Source: Arthrobacter zhangbolii
Lineage (GTDB): Bacteria > Actinomycetota > Actinomycetes > Actinomycetales > Micrococcaceae
Reading direction: 5' to 3'
DNA: 64,000 bases
NCBI RefSeq assembly: GCF_022869865.1
Contig: NZ_CP094984.1
Location: 1,674,001-1,738,000 of the forward strand
Positions 49,306 to 57,613 of this stretch are shown here, piece after piece. A program made the translations under genes and the position numbers. The notes below the pieces were generated by a model. The model was not told where the DNA came from. It searched no databases and saw nothing but the letters and a program-made list of their open reading frames with translations. Each line of letters begins with the position of its first letter. Position 1 is the stretch's first letter.

Positions 49306-49844
49306 AGCGCCTGCGCAGGTGCACTCTGCCGGGTACCGCCCGCCGCCCGGCGAAGCAGGCGCTGCAGTCCCTTTTCGCCGCGGTGCATAAGCAGCGCGTG
49401 GGCGGCCGTGAGAACCGGCCGGGCAACCGGGGTGAGCAGGCGCATCCACGGCCGGGTCGGCCGGACCCGCCACGATATGTCTATCCGCGTCTGCACCGGC
49501 TCCGTCCCGCCGTCAGCGGCCAGGGGAGTCAGGCGGATCTGCCCGCTGCCGGCCAGATCACCGGCGGCGTCGAAATCGATCGAGACCGGGTGGTCCACCG
49601 CGGTTGGACGCAGGGTAATGGAAAGACGGTAGCCCAGTGCGGCGCGGAACTGCAGCCGGACGGTGGAGGAGAGCAGCACCGCGGCCCGGTCGCCGGAGGG
49701 GGGAGCAGCCGGGGAGACGTCCTGCCGGGTGCAGCCGGACCACCACCGGGGCCAGTCCATCTCCGGGCCGGCCACCGCCTCCCATACGTCTTCGGGGGAG
49801 GCATCAAGCAGCCAGCTGGAGGGAAGGACATAGAGACCGGGCAT
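49254..49844 (-). CDS. SRPBCC (START-like) family protein
   Basis: 196 residues. The N-terminal WLLDASPEDVWEAVAGPEMDWPRWWSG is the typical first strand and helix of the SRPBCC hydrophobic-ligand-binding fold, with the long C-terminal helix near 130-170 (RVRPTRPWMRLLTPVARPVLTAAH). The ligand is unknown. The tail overlaps the convergent DUF2071 gene. The last 25 residues are Arg-rich and may have been added by read-through into the overlap. Confidence 0.82.
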   Translation of the reverse strand: MPGLYVLPSSWLLDASPEDVWEAVAGPEMDWPRWWSGCTRQDVSPAAPPSGDRAAVLLSSTVRLQFRAALGYRLSITLRPTAVDHPVSIDFDAAGDLAGSGQIRLTPLAADGGTEPVQTRIDISWRVRPTRPWMRLLTPVARPVLTAAHALLMHRGEKGLQRLLRRAAGGTRQSAPAQALQATRRGRPNRVSTPVE

Positions 49845-49865
49845 TGCACCAGCATGCCATCGGCG

Positions 49866-49900
49866 CCGGGGCGGCGGAAAATACGGTCCCGCCGCCCCGG
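49866..49900 (-). terminator. Terminator after the alkaline phosphatase-GDPD gene
   Basis: CCGGGGCGGCGG and its complement, 12-bp stem with an 11-base loop, 6 bases past the stop of the leftward gene. Confidence 0.75.
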
Positions 49901-49906
49901 CCCGGC

Positions 49907-52243
49907 TCAGCCGGCGTAGGCCGGGGGCAGGGGAAGCCCGCGCTCAGCCATAACCGTCCGCAGCCGGGTGGGGTAATCGGTGATGATGCCGTCCACTCCC
50001 AGGTCGATCAGCGCGTTCATGTCCGCCGCCTCATTGACGGTCCAGGGAATAACGCTGAGTCCCAGGCCGTGTGCCTCGGTGATCATCGCCGGAGTGACGC
50101 TGGTGGCGATGGGGGAGACGACGTCGTACCCCAGAGACGCGGCCGCCCGGGGAACCGAACCGCCGAAGTCATCAATGTCGATGCCGCCCAGTTCCGGTGC
50201 AGCCCCCGGCTGCCCCACGCCCAGATCCTCCGGAGTCCCGGCCAGCGCCACCAGCACCAGTTCCGGGGCCATCCCGGCTACCAGGTTCAGCGTGGACCAG
50301 TCGAAGGACTGGATAGTGGTGCGTCCGGCCTTGCCTGCCGCGCGGACCTCACTGACAACCGCCTCGGTCAGCGCCGCGCTGCCCGGACCGCCGGCCAGCC
50401 CCTCTTCGACCTTGGTCTCCACATTGAACCGGACCGTGTCCGCCCCGTAGCGATCGGCGAGCGCGTACACATCACGCAGTTCCGCAATGGTGTTCCCCTG
50501 CGACACCACCTGTTCCGGGTAGCCCGGCAGCTGGGCATAACCGCAATCCAGCATCCGGATCTGCGCCAGGCTAAGCTCCGCCACCCGGTCACCCACGTAG
50601 GGAAACTCCGGATCCACGTACGTGGCCGGACCGGTGTCGGCGCACTTCTCCGGCTGGATGGTGTCGTCATGCCAGACAATCACCTTGCCGTCCTCGGTCA
50701 GGTGCGTGTCCAGCTCCAAAGTGGTTACCCCCAGTTCCAGGGAATGGGCAAACGCCGCGAGGGACTCCTCGGTGTTTTCCCCGCGCCCGCCGCGGTGGGA
50801 CTGCAGATCGAAGGCCCGTTCGGTGCCGGACCGCATAACGTCCACCATCACGTCGAAGATGCGGGTGTTCTCGTACACCCCGGTGAGCATTTCGGCGCCC
50901 GGCCCCATGGCCGTCAGGGGCACGTCGTCGCCGGTGTGGCCGTTGGTGGTCCAGTCAATCCGGAACTGCTGCTCCGAACCGGCAACGTCAAAGGGTTCCT
51001 CCTGCGCCGGGCTGTCAGGATTCGTCGGGTCTGCGCCGCCCAGCGGTTCGATAACCATCCCGCCGGTCTGGTGGTCGCCGACCGTGACCAGGAGCGTATT
51101 GCCGTCCTGCTCGGCGAACTCTTTGGCCAAAGCCACCGACCGGTCAAACTCAATGCCGGACCCGATGGTGAGCGCACCGTTGTTGACGTGACTGAAGGCG
51201 TCAATGCCTTCTTCCTCCACCATCAGGAAGAAGCCGTTGCCGGACTGGTTGCCGTCCAGCACGGAGAGGGCCTTTCGCGTCATTTCCGTGAGCGGAACCG
51301 AGGGGTTGTAGGTTTCCTCGACGTCGTCGCCGTACTGGAACATTTCCTCATTGGCGAAGAGTCCCAGAATCCGGTCCCCCTGTGCTGCCTGCAGGCCCGG
51401 CAGGTCCCAGACGTATTCGTAGCCCTGGTCCATGGCTTCTTCGACCAGATTGCCTTCGGTGCCGGCGCTCTCCTCAGAGGGATCCTCGTCAGGATTGTCC
51501 GGGTACCTGCCCGGGCTGCCCTCCGGATACCAGTGGTCTTCGCCGCCGCCCAGGATGACTTCCGGGTGCGAGCTGCGCAGGAACTGTGCGGCAATGGCGC
51601 TCTGCTCGTCCCGGTCCAGGACATGTGAGCCGAACGCGGCCGGCGTGGCGTCGGTGACCTGGCTGGTGGTGACCAGCCCGGTGGACTTGCCCAGTTCCTC
51701 GGCTATTTCCAGTGCCGTGGTGACCGGCTGCCGGTCCACATCCATCCCGATGGCGCCGTTGTAGGTTTTGACACCGGTGGCCATGGAGGTGGCTGCTGCG
51801 GCGGAATCGGTGACGAACGTTTCCTCGTCCGCGGAGTTGGTGTGCACCCTGCCCACCTCGGGAAGGGTGTCCATGGCCAGTTCCCCGCTCAGGCCCACCG
51901 AAGCGAGCCGGATGGCGTCGCGCTGGCTGGTGCCCATACCGTCGCCGACCATCAGGATGACGTTGACCGACTCGTCGGTTCCGCTGTCTCCGCCACCATC
52001 CGTGGGACTGGGTGAAGGGGACGGGCTTTCCGTCGGAGAGGGGCTCCCGGTAGCTGTGGGACTTGGTGTGGAGGTAGCGGAGGGTGTCGGTGTACCGGTA
52101 TGTCCCGGCCGGGTTGGATGTCCGGTGGCCGAGGGGCTGCCGGTACCACCCCCGTGTCCCGGCAGTCCCACGCCGGTTCCGCATCCTGCCAGGACGCAAA
52201 TGCCCAATATCGCCGTTGATACTGCCTTAGCCGTCTTATTCAT
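49907..52243 (-). CDS. Lipoprotein fusion: alkaline phosphatase + glycerophosphodiester phosphodiesterase
   Basis: 778 residues. A signal peptide with lipobox VLAG-Cys21 anchors it outside the membrane. Residues 30-85 are a Pro/Ser/Thr linker. The alkaline phosphatase domain (about 90-475) has MVGDGMG (Asp101), DSAAAATS with nucleophile Ser147, EEEGIDAFSH, GDHQTGG and NGHTGDD metal ligands. The GDPD domain (about 478-775) has SHRGGRGENT (His483, Arg484, Glu489), TLELDTHLTEDG and VWHDD. Together they could turn glycerophosphodiesters into glycerol and free phosphate. The ATG at 52243 is chosen for the lipobox and AGGGGAAT site. Confidence 0.92.
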   Translation of the reverse strand: MNKTAKAVSTAILGICVLAGCGTGVGLPGHGGGTGSPSATGHPTRPGHTGTPTPSATSTPSPTATGSPSPTESPSPSPSPTDGGGDSGTDESVNVILMVGDGMGTSQRDAIRLASVGLSGELAMDTLPEVGRVHTNSADEETFVTDSAAAATSMATGVKTYNGAIGMDVDRQPVTTALEIAEELGKSTGLVTTSQVTDATPAAFGSHVLDRDEQSAIAAQFLRSSHPEVILGGGEDHWYPEGSPGRYPDNPDEDPSEESAGTEGNLVEEAMDQGYEYVWDLPGLQAAQGDRILGLFANEEMFQYGDDVEETYNPSVPLTEMTRKALSVLDGNQSGNGFFLMVEEEGIDAFSHVNNGALTIGSGIEFDRSVALAKEFAEQDGNTLLVTVGDHQTGGMVIEPLGGADPTNPDSPAQEEPFDVAGSEQQFRIDWTTNGHTGDDVPLTAMGPGAEMLTGVYENTRIFDVMVDVMRSGTERAFDLQSHRGGRGENTEESLAAFAHSLELGVTTLELDTHLTEDGKVIVWHDDTIQPEKCADTGPATYVDPEFPYVGDRVAELSLAQIRMLDCGYAQLPGYPEQVVSQGNTIAELRDVYALADRYGADTVRFNVETKVEEGLAGGPGSAALTEAVVSEVRAAGKAGRTTIQSFDWSTLNLVAGMAPELVLVALAGTPEDLGVGQPGAAPELGGIDIDDFGGSVPRAAASLGYDVVSPIATSVTPAMITEAHGLGLSVIPWTVNEAADMNALIDLGVDGIITDYPTRLRTVMAERGLPLPPAYAG

Positions 52244-52349
52244 GTGGATTCCCCTGCGAGTGCCTAGCGGTGAAGGTCCCCCTGACGCGTGCAACACTCT
52301 GTACCGGCTTCCGGGGAGTCAACCGAAGTGAGGCAAACCGGTTCCTCCG

Positions 52350-52367
52350 GCAGCCTGTTTAGGCTGC
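52350..52367 (-). terminator. Hairpin after the YciO-type gene
   Basis: GCAGCCT-GTTT-AGGCTGC, 7-bp stem and tetraloop, 45 bases after the leftward stop at 52412. Confidence 0.5.
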
Positions 52368-52411
52368 GGCAGGGGAGGCCGCGGGCAGGGAAGCGTGTAC
52401 CGGCGGGCAGG

Positions 52412-53032
52412 TTATTCGAAGGGAGACGGGTCTCCGGTTCCGCGTCGGACCACTTCCGGGGCGCCGCTGGAGAAATCAATGACGGTGGTGGGATCAGGGC
52501 CGCAGAAACCGGAGTCGATGACGGCATCCACCTGGTGGTCCAGGCGCTCCTTGATTTCCCAGCCCTCGGTCATCGGTTCCTCGTCTCCGGGCAGCAGCAG
52601 CGTGCTGGAGAGCAGGGGCTCGCCCAGGCCGGCGAGGATGGACTGGACCACGGCGTTATCCGGGATGCGTACTCCCACCGTCCGCTTCTTGGGATGCGAG
52701 AGCCAGCGGGGAACGTCCTTCACGGCCGGCAGGATAAAGGTGTAGCTGCCCGGGGTGGCGGCCTTAACGCTGCGGAACACCGAGTTATCCAGCTGCACAA
52801 ACTGGCCCAGCTGTGCGAAGTCCCGGCAGACAAGGGTGAAGTGGTGCTTCTCATCCAGCCTGCGGAGCTGGCGGATGCGTTCCACTCCCTCCCGGTTGCC
52901 CAGCTGGACGCCCAGCGCGTAACAGGAGTCTGTGGGATAGGCGATGAGGCCCCCGGAGCGGATGGTATCCACTATCTGGTTGATGGACCGCGGCTGCGGA
53001 TTGTCGGGGTGGACGTCATAGTATCTGGCCAT
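52412..53032 (-). CDS. YciO/Sua5 family protein (L-threonylcarbamoyladenylate synthase type)
   Basis: 206 residues. SUA5/YciO/YrdC core: GGLIAYPTDSCYALG near 28-42, RIRQLRRLDEKHHFTLVC near 54-71, PGSYTFILPA near 95, KKRTVGVRIPDN near 116, LSSTLLLPGDE near 141. TsaC/Sua5 enzymes make the threonylcarbamoyl-AMP used for tRNA t6A; the YciO subgroup to which this is closer has low or different activity. ATG at 53032 inside the tail of the upstream hydrolase gene (17-base overlap), indicating coupling. Confidence 0.9.
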   Translation of the reverse strand: MARYYDVHPDNPQPRSINQIVDTIRSGGLIAYPTDSCYALGVQLGNREGVERIRQLRRLDEKHHFTLVCRDFAQLGQFVQLDNSVFRSVKAATPGSYTFILPAVKDVPRWLSHPKKRTVGVRIPDNAVVQSILAGLGEPLLSSTLLLPGDEEPMTEGWEIKERLDHQVDAVIDSGFCGPDPTTVIDFSSGAPEVVRRGTGDPSPFE

Positions 53033-54002
53033 GGTCAAAGCCTACCGGCGGAGCAGGCTCTGCACCCCGTAGCTGTTCCACAGCGGCACCCAGCGCAGCG
53101 AGTGCCTTCGGTCCCACGTGTCCCTCGTCCTCGATGACCGTGAGGCGGCTGGAGGGCCAGTGCCGGTGCAACTCCCAGGCCGTACCTACGGGACTGCCGA
53201 CATCCCGCCGCCCGTGGATCAGCCGGGCCGGGATGCCGTCCAGCTCCCGCACCCGGGCCAGGATCGCCGCCTCTCCGGGCAGGAAGCCGTCCTGCGCCCA
53301 GTAGCGGGTAGTCAACAGCGCGAACGTCACCAGGCTGCGCTCGCCGTCGAACCGGGGACCGGCCGGCGCACCGGGTTCCAAAGCGGCAACTGCGGATTCC
53401 CACTGCAGCCAGGCTCCGGCGGCGGCAAGGGCATCCGTCCGGTCCTCTCCTGCCAGGCGGCGGGCGTACGCTTCAACGGTTCTCTCGCCGGCGACGGCGA
53501 GGGCATCCCGGCTGAAGCGGGCCAGGGATTCGGGGCAGAACCGCCCGACGCCGCCGGTGATCCAGTCCACCTCGGCGCGGCTGGTGGTGGTGACGGCGGC
53601 CATGGCCAGCCCAATGACGCGGTCCGGGTGCCGGAGGGTATAGGCCATCGCCAGGGTGCTGCCCCAGGATATTCCGGTGACTATCCACCGGCTGATCCCC
53701 AGGCTGGTCCGCACCGCTTCGATGTCGGCGATCAGCGTCTGGGTGGTGTTCAGGTGCAGGTGCCCGGGATCATCCTGTGCGGCCGGAGTGCTGCGGCCGC
53801 AGCCTCGCTGGTCGATCCCGATGGTGTAAAAAAGCCGTGGATTGTGCAGGCTGCGGTAGCCGCCGGAACCGAGCGAACTGCCAGGGCCGCCGTGCAGGTA
53901 CAGGACCGCGGTGCCGGCCGGGTTGCCGCTGCCCTCCCAGTAAATGCGGGCATGGGGCACCTGTACCCATCCGTGGCTCCCGCTGTCCGGAATACTCCCC
54001 AT
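53016..54002 (-). CDS. Proline iminopeptidase-like alpha/beta hydrolase
   Basis: 328 residues. HGGPGS oxyanion motif near 37-42, DQRGCGRS near 64-71, nucleophile motif GISWGS near 110-115, Asp in GRRDVGSP near 262 and catalytic His in DEGHVG near 291. This is the family of proline iminopeptidases (S33) that remove N-terminal proline. No signal peptide. The start is 2 bases after the glycosyltransferase stop, and its tail overlaps the YciO gene, so the three form one leftward operon. Confidence 0.9.
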   Translation of the reverse strand: MGSIPDSGSHGWVQVPHARIYWEGSGNPAGTAVLYLHGGPGSSLGSGGYRSLHNPRLFYTIGIDQRGCGRSTPAAQDDPGHLHLNTTQTLIADIEAVRTSLGISRWIVTGISWGSTLAMAYTLRHPDRVIGLAMAAVTTTSRAEVDWITGGVGRFCPESLARFSRDALAVAGERTVEAYARRLAGEDRTDALAAAGAWLQWESAVAALEPGAPAGPRFDGERSLVTFALLTTRYWAQDGFLPGEAAILARVRELDGIPARLIHGRRDVGSPVGTAWELHRHWPSSRLTVIEDEGHVGPKALAALGAAVEQLRGAEPAPPVGFDHGQIL

Positions 54003-54004
54003 CG

Positions 54005-54991
54005 CTACGCCACCGGGTCTGTTCCCCGGTGCAGCTCCCGGCGAAGGGTGACAACAGAATGCGCGGCGGTCCTTATCCGGGTGCCGGAGTGCGGGATGCC
54101 CCCGCCCATCCGCCGGACTGCTGCCAGCCAGATGCAGACCGCCCGCTCAGAAAGCCAGACGGGTGCCCAGAGGGCCGCCGTCGGTGGAAACACCCGGCTT
54201 CCGCCGCCGCGCCGGCGGCCGTATTCTGCCGCCGCAACGGCAATGCCGGCGAAACCGGCCAACCGGCGCGGCCGGCGAAGGCACCAGGTCAGCAGGGGGA
54301 GGAGGGATAGCTCGGCCGACAGGCGCAAGGGCTGGGCAAAACCGTCGTAGGCCTGGCGGACCCGCTGGCTGAAGAACCGGCGGGCCGAGCAGGGGAGCCG
54401 GGCGATATGCAGGTCACCGGCGCGTGCCTCGCGGCCCCCTGCCGCCTTGACCGTGCGCAGCAGTTCCAGATTCTCGAACAGTACGTCTCCGCTGTAGCCG
54501 CCGGTGCGTCGCAGGAGCTCCGCACGCACGCCCAGCGTTCCGGGGTAGTCCGAACCGAAGGCGCGATTCAGCAGGATGCGGCCGGTGTCCCATTTGGCAT
54601 GCCACGGCAGCGGGGCGGGGAAATAGTTCTGCGGACGGACGACGTCGGCGTCCGCGAGCAGCGCAAGCACGCGGCTGAGCGCGGACGGCGTGTAGCGGAC
54701 GTCGTCGTCGGCAATAATCAGGTACTCCGCCCGGGTCAGGTCCAGGCCGGTCAGGACTCCGTCAACTTTGCCGTTGAGGCATTCGGGGTGGGCGGTGCGG
54801 CAATGCCGCACCGCCGGCGGGAACGCCCGGCCATGCACCGCGAAGCGTTCCTCGTCGGAGCCGTCCACCACCAGCACCGGCAGATGGGTGCACAGCACTT
54901 CGAGGTATCCACACAGCTCTTCCAGGCCGCTGTCCTCAGTCCATTTAAGCGGCAGGATGTATTCGGCGTTTGTCCGGGGACGGGCGTCCAT
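54005..54991 (-). CDS. Glycosyltransferase, family 2-like
   Basis: 328 residues. GT-A features: EYILPLKW start, a metal-binding ADDDVRYTP near 93-101, and acceptor region GGYSGDVLFENLELL near 175-189. The C-terminal third has one or two hydrophobic segments (about 240-265, 275-290), suggesting membrane association. It transfers a sugar to an envelope component or carrier; acceptor unknown. First gene of the leftward three-gene unit. No strong ribosome site; the ATG fits the family start. Confidence 0.85.
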   Translation of the reverse strand: MDARPRTNAEYILPLKWTEDSGLEELCGYLEVLCTHLPVLVVDGSDEERFAVHGRAFPPAVRHCRTAHPECLNGKVDGVLTGLDLTRAEYLIIADDDVRYTPSALSRVLALLADADVVRPQNYFPAPLPWHAKWDTGRILLNRAFGSDYPGTLGVRAELLRRTGGYSGDVLFENLELLRTVKAAGGREARAGDLHIARLPCSARRFFSQRVRQAYDGFAQPLRLSAELSLLPLLTWCLRRPRRLAGFAGIAVAAAEYGRRRGGGSRVFPPTAALWAPVWLSERAVCIWLAAVRRMGGGIPHSGTRIRTAAHSVVTLRRELHRGTDPVA

Positions 54992-55055
54992 GCCAGAGAA
55001 GATAACCGGACCGGCAGGTGCTAAGCAAGCTTAGTAATACCGTAGGCTGGGACAC

Positions 55056-55369
55056 ATGGAGAAGCGCGACTTTTTCCCCGGAGATACCCGCAGCATGCGC
55101 GAGCGGATGCTTGCCGGCGATCCCTACCTTGCCGGCGATCCCTACGTTGCCGACGAGCCGGAGCTGGCCGCAGACAGCCGGCGTGCCATGGAGCTGGCCG
55201 ACCGCTACGCCCGCACCTGGCCCACGGACCAAAGCGCAGCACAGCACATCCTGGCGGAGTGAGTGTGGGGGAGAACAGCGTGGTGGGGGCCGGCGCCGTC
55301 GTCACACGCGATGTGCCGCCCAATACCGTTGTGGCAGGCAACCCGGCCAAACCCCTGCGGACGCTCTAG
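55056..55369 (+). pseudogene. Sugar O-acetyltransferase with internal deletion
   Basis: Residues 1-68 ([35 protein letters not shown]) are the maltose-acetyltransferase N-terminal domain and end in TGA. In another frame immediately after, 36 codons ([35 protein letters not shown]) are the C-terminal hexapeptide-repeat end of the same family. About 80 residues of the acyltransferase core are missing, so the protein cannot be active. An exact 18-bp tandem duplication (55110-55127 and 55128-55145) adds a second LAGDPY unit. Confidence 0.87.
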
Positions 55370-55639
55370 GCCTGTCCAAAGTGCGGGTACGGCACGGTAA
55401 TCGGCCGCAGCCCGAAGCACGCCCCCAAGCCGGCCTGACCGCGCAAAAACGCGGTGTCCGGCGCCGTCGTGACGCTCCCGGGAACCCCGTGGTCCGCGGC
55501 GCGCCGGAAAAGTCAATAGAATAGATGTAAGCACCGCAGCCGACGGCCCTGCTCTGGCCGCACCACAGACTTCCGGAATGCCGCCGTACGGCTGCCATTC
55601 CACTTTGCAATCCCGATCCCCAACGAAAGAAAATCATCC
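55370..55639. other. Upstream region of RNase J
   Basis: 270 bases with no gene. TAGAAT at 55517-55522 in an AT-rich patch is a possible -10 element; the matching -35 is weak. No riboswitch or hairpin stands out. Confidence 0.35.
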
Positions 55640-57331
55640 GTGAATAGAACACCTGCCGTCCTAAAAGCCCCCCGGGAACTCGCCAAGGGAACCATGCGAG
55701 TCATGAATCTTGGCGGCCTCGGCGAAATCGGCAGGAACATGACCGTTTTCGAATTCGACGGCAAGCTGCTGATTGTTGACTGCGGCGTCCTCTTCCCCGA
55801 AGAGGAACACCCCGGCGTCAACCTCATCCTGCCCGACTTCACCGCCATCCGTGACCGCCTGCAGGACGTTGTTGCCGTTGTCCTGACCCACGGCCACGAA
55901 GACCACATCGGCGGTGTCCCGTACCTGCTGCGCGAGCGTTCGGACATCCCCATCGTGGGCTCCAAGCTGACCCTGGCGTTCATCGAGGCCAAGCTGAAGG
56001 AACACCGGATCAAGCCCAAGCTGATCCAGGTCAAGGAAGGCGACCGCCGCACCATCGGCGGCTTCGACCTGGAGTTCCTGGCCGTGAACCACTCCATCCC
56101 GGACGGCCTGGCCATTGCCATCCGCACCGCCGCCGGCATGGCACTGCACACCGGTGACTTCAAGATGGACCAGTTCCCGCTGGACCGCCGCATCACCGAC
56201 CTCACAGGCTTCGCCCGGCTCGGCGTGGAAGGCGTGGACCTGTTCCTCACCGACTCCACCAACGCCGAGGTTCCCGGCTTTATGGCCTCGGAAAAGGAAC
56301 TGGCCCCGGCTATCGACACGGTGTTCCGCACCGCACCGCGCCGCATCATTGTTTCCAGCTTCGCCAGCCACATCCACCGCATCCAGCAGGTCATCGACGC
56401 GGCATCGCGCTACAACCGCAAGGTCTCCTTCGTGGGCCGCTCGATGATCCGCAACATGACCATCGCCGAGGAACTGGGCTACCTGAACATCCCCAAGGGC
56501 ATCCTGGTGGACTTCAAGTCCCTGCAGCGCACCGATGACCACAAGGTGGTGCTGATCTGCACCGGTTCGCAGGGCGAGCCTATGGCCGCGCTGTCCCGGA
56601 TGGCCAACAAGGACCACCAGATCCGTATCCACGAGGGCGACACCGTGCTGATGGCCAGCTCGCTGATCCCGGGTAACGAGAACGCCATCTACGGCATCAT
56701 CAACAACCTGACCAAGATCGGCGCCAACGTGGTGCACAAGGGCAATGCCAAGGTGCACGTCTCCGGCCACGCCAGCGCCGGCGAACTCGCCTACTGCTAC
56801 AACATCGTCAAGCCGCGCAACGTGATGCCGGTGCATGGCGAATGGCGTCACCTCAAGGCCAACGGAGCCATCGCAGAGGCAACCGGCATGGATCCCCGAG
56901 ACGTCGTCATCGCCGAAAACGGCATGACCGTTGACCTGCGCCGCGGCCGGGCCACGATCTCCGGGAAACACCAGGTGGACCTGGTCTTCGTGGACGGCGA
57001 CAGCGTTGGCCACACCACCGAGGAAACCCTGAAGGAGCGCATGCAGCTGGCCGAGGAGGGCGCCGTGACGGTGCTGGCCCTGGTCGACGCCGATACCGGC
57101 ACCATTGCCGAGCCTGCCGAGTTCTTCACCAAGGGCTTTACCGTGAAGTCAGAGGACCTGAAGAAGGCCGAGGAAGCCGTGGAGAAGGCCCTGGCCAACG
57201 CGGCCTCCGGCAGCCGCCGCGGACCCAAGGGCGAGGACCTCGAAGACGTCATCGAGCGCGCCGTCGCCAACTGGATGCGCCGGTTCTACAACCGCACGCC
57301 GGCCATCACGGCGATTGTTGTTGACGCGTAG
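55640..57331 (+). CDS. rnj: Ribonuclease J
   Basis: 563 residues from a GTG after GAAAGAAAA. A beta-CASP metallo-beta-lactamase: THGHEDH at 83-89 for the zinc ions, DSTNAE near 210, SFASHIHRIQQ near 244, the GSQGEP loop near 311 and the C-terminal VHGEWRHL region near 395. A C-terminal extension of about 80 residues completes the family architecture. It degrades and processes RNA with 5'-3' exonuclease and endonuclease activity. Translation terminates 24 bases before a strong hairpin. Confidence 0.97.
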   Translation: MNRTPAVLKAPRELAKGTMRVMNLGGLGEIGRNMTVFEFDGKLLIVDCGVLFPEEEHPGVNLILPDFTAIRDRLQDVVAVVLTHGHEDHIGGVPYLLRERSDIPIVGSKLTLAFIEAKLKEHRIKPKLIQVKEGDRRTIGGFDLEFLAVNHSIPDGLAIAIRTAAGMALHTGDFKMDQFPLDRRITDLTGFARLGVEGVDLFLTDSTNAEVPGFMASEKELAPAIDTVFRTAPRRIIVSSFASHIHRIQQVIDAASRYNRKVSFVGRSMIRNMTIAEELGYLNIPKGILVDFKSLQRTDDHKVVLICTGSQGEPMAALSRMANKDHQIRIHEGDTVLMASSLIPGNENAIYGIINNLTKIGANVVHKGNAKVHVSGHASAGELAYCYNIVKPRNVMPVHGEWRHLKANGAIAEATGMDPRDVVIAENGMTVDLRRGRATISGKHQVDLVFVDGDSVGHTTEETLKERMQLAEEGAVTVLALVDADTGTIAEPAEFFTKGFTVKSEDLKKAEEAVEKALANAASGSRRGPKGEDLEDVIERAVANWMRRFYNRTPAITAIVVDA

Positions 57332-57355
57332 CTAGCCCCGGGACCCGTCCCGCGC

Positions 57356-57387
57356 TCCGGCCCGCAGTGATTACGCTGCGGGCCGGA
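57356..57387 (+). terminator. Terminator after rnj
   Basis: TCCGGCCCGCAG, 8-base loop and its 12-base complement, followed by CTTCGTT. Confidence 0.85.
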
Positions 57388-57613
57388 CTTCGTTAACCGG
57401 GGCTGCAAGCCGCCCTGCCGTGTGATTTTTTTCTCCCTGCGACGCTCGGCAGTCCGGCCCCGGCGGCCCGGCGACACGGCGCGGGGTGCCCGCTGAACCC
57501 CGTCAGTACGCGGCAGGACGGCGGACGGCAGGCCGGCGCGCGCGCCCCGCAGCGCGCTTCCGGGCATCCGCCGGTGCCGCAGCGCTCACAGGAAAAACCG
57601 ATAACTTAGCCGG

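Noticed and set aside
49637-51628. 663-codon plus-strand frame opposite the phosphatase-GDPD gene
   Set aside because: Antisense to a gene with intact catalytic motifs in both domains.
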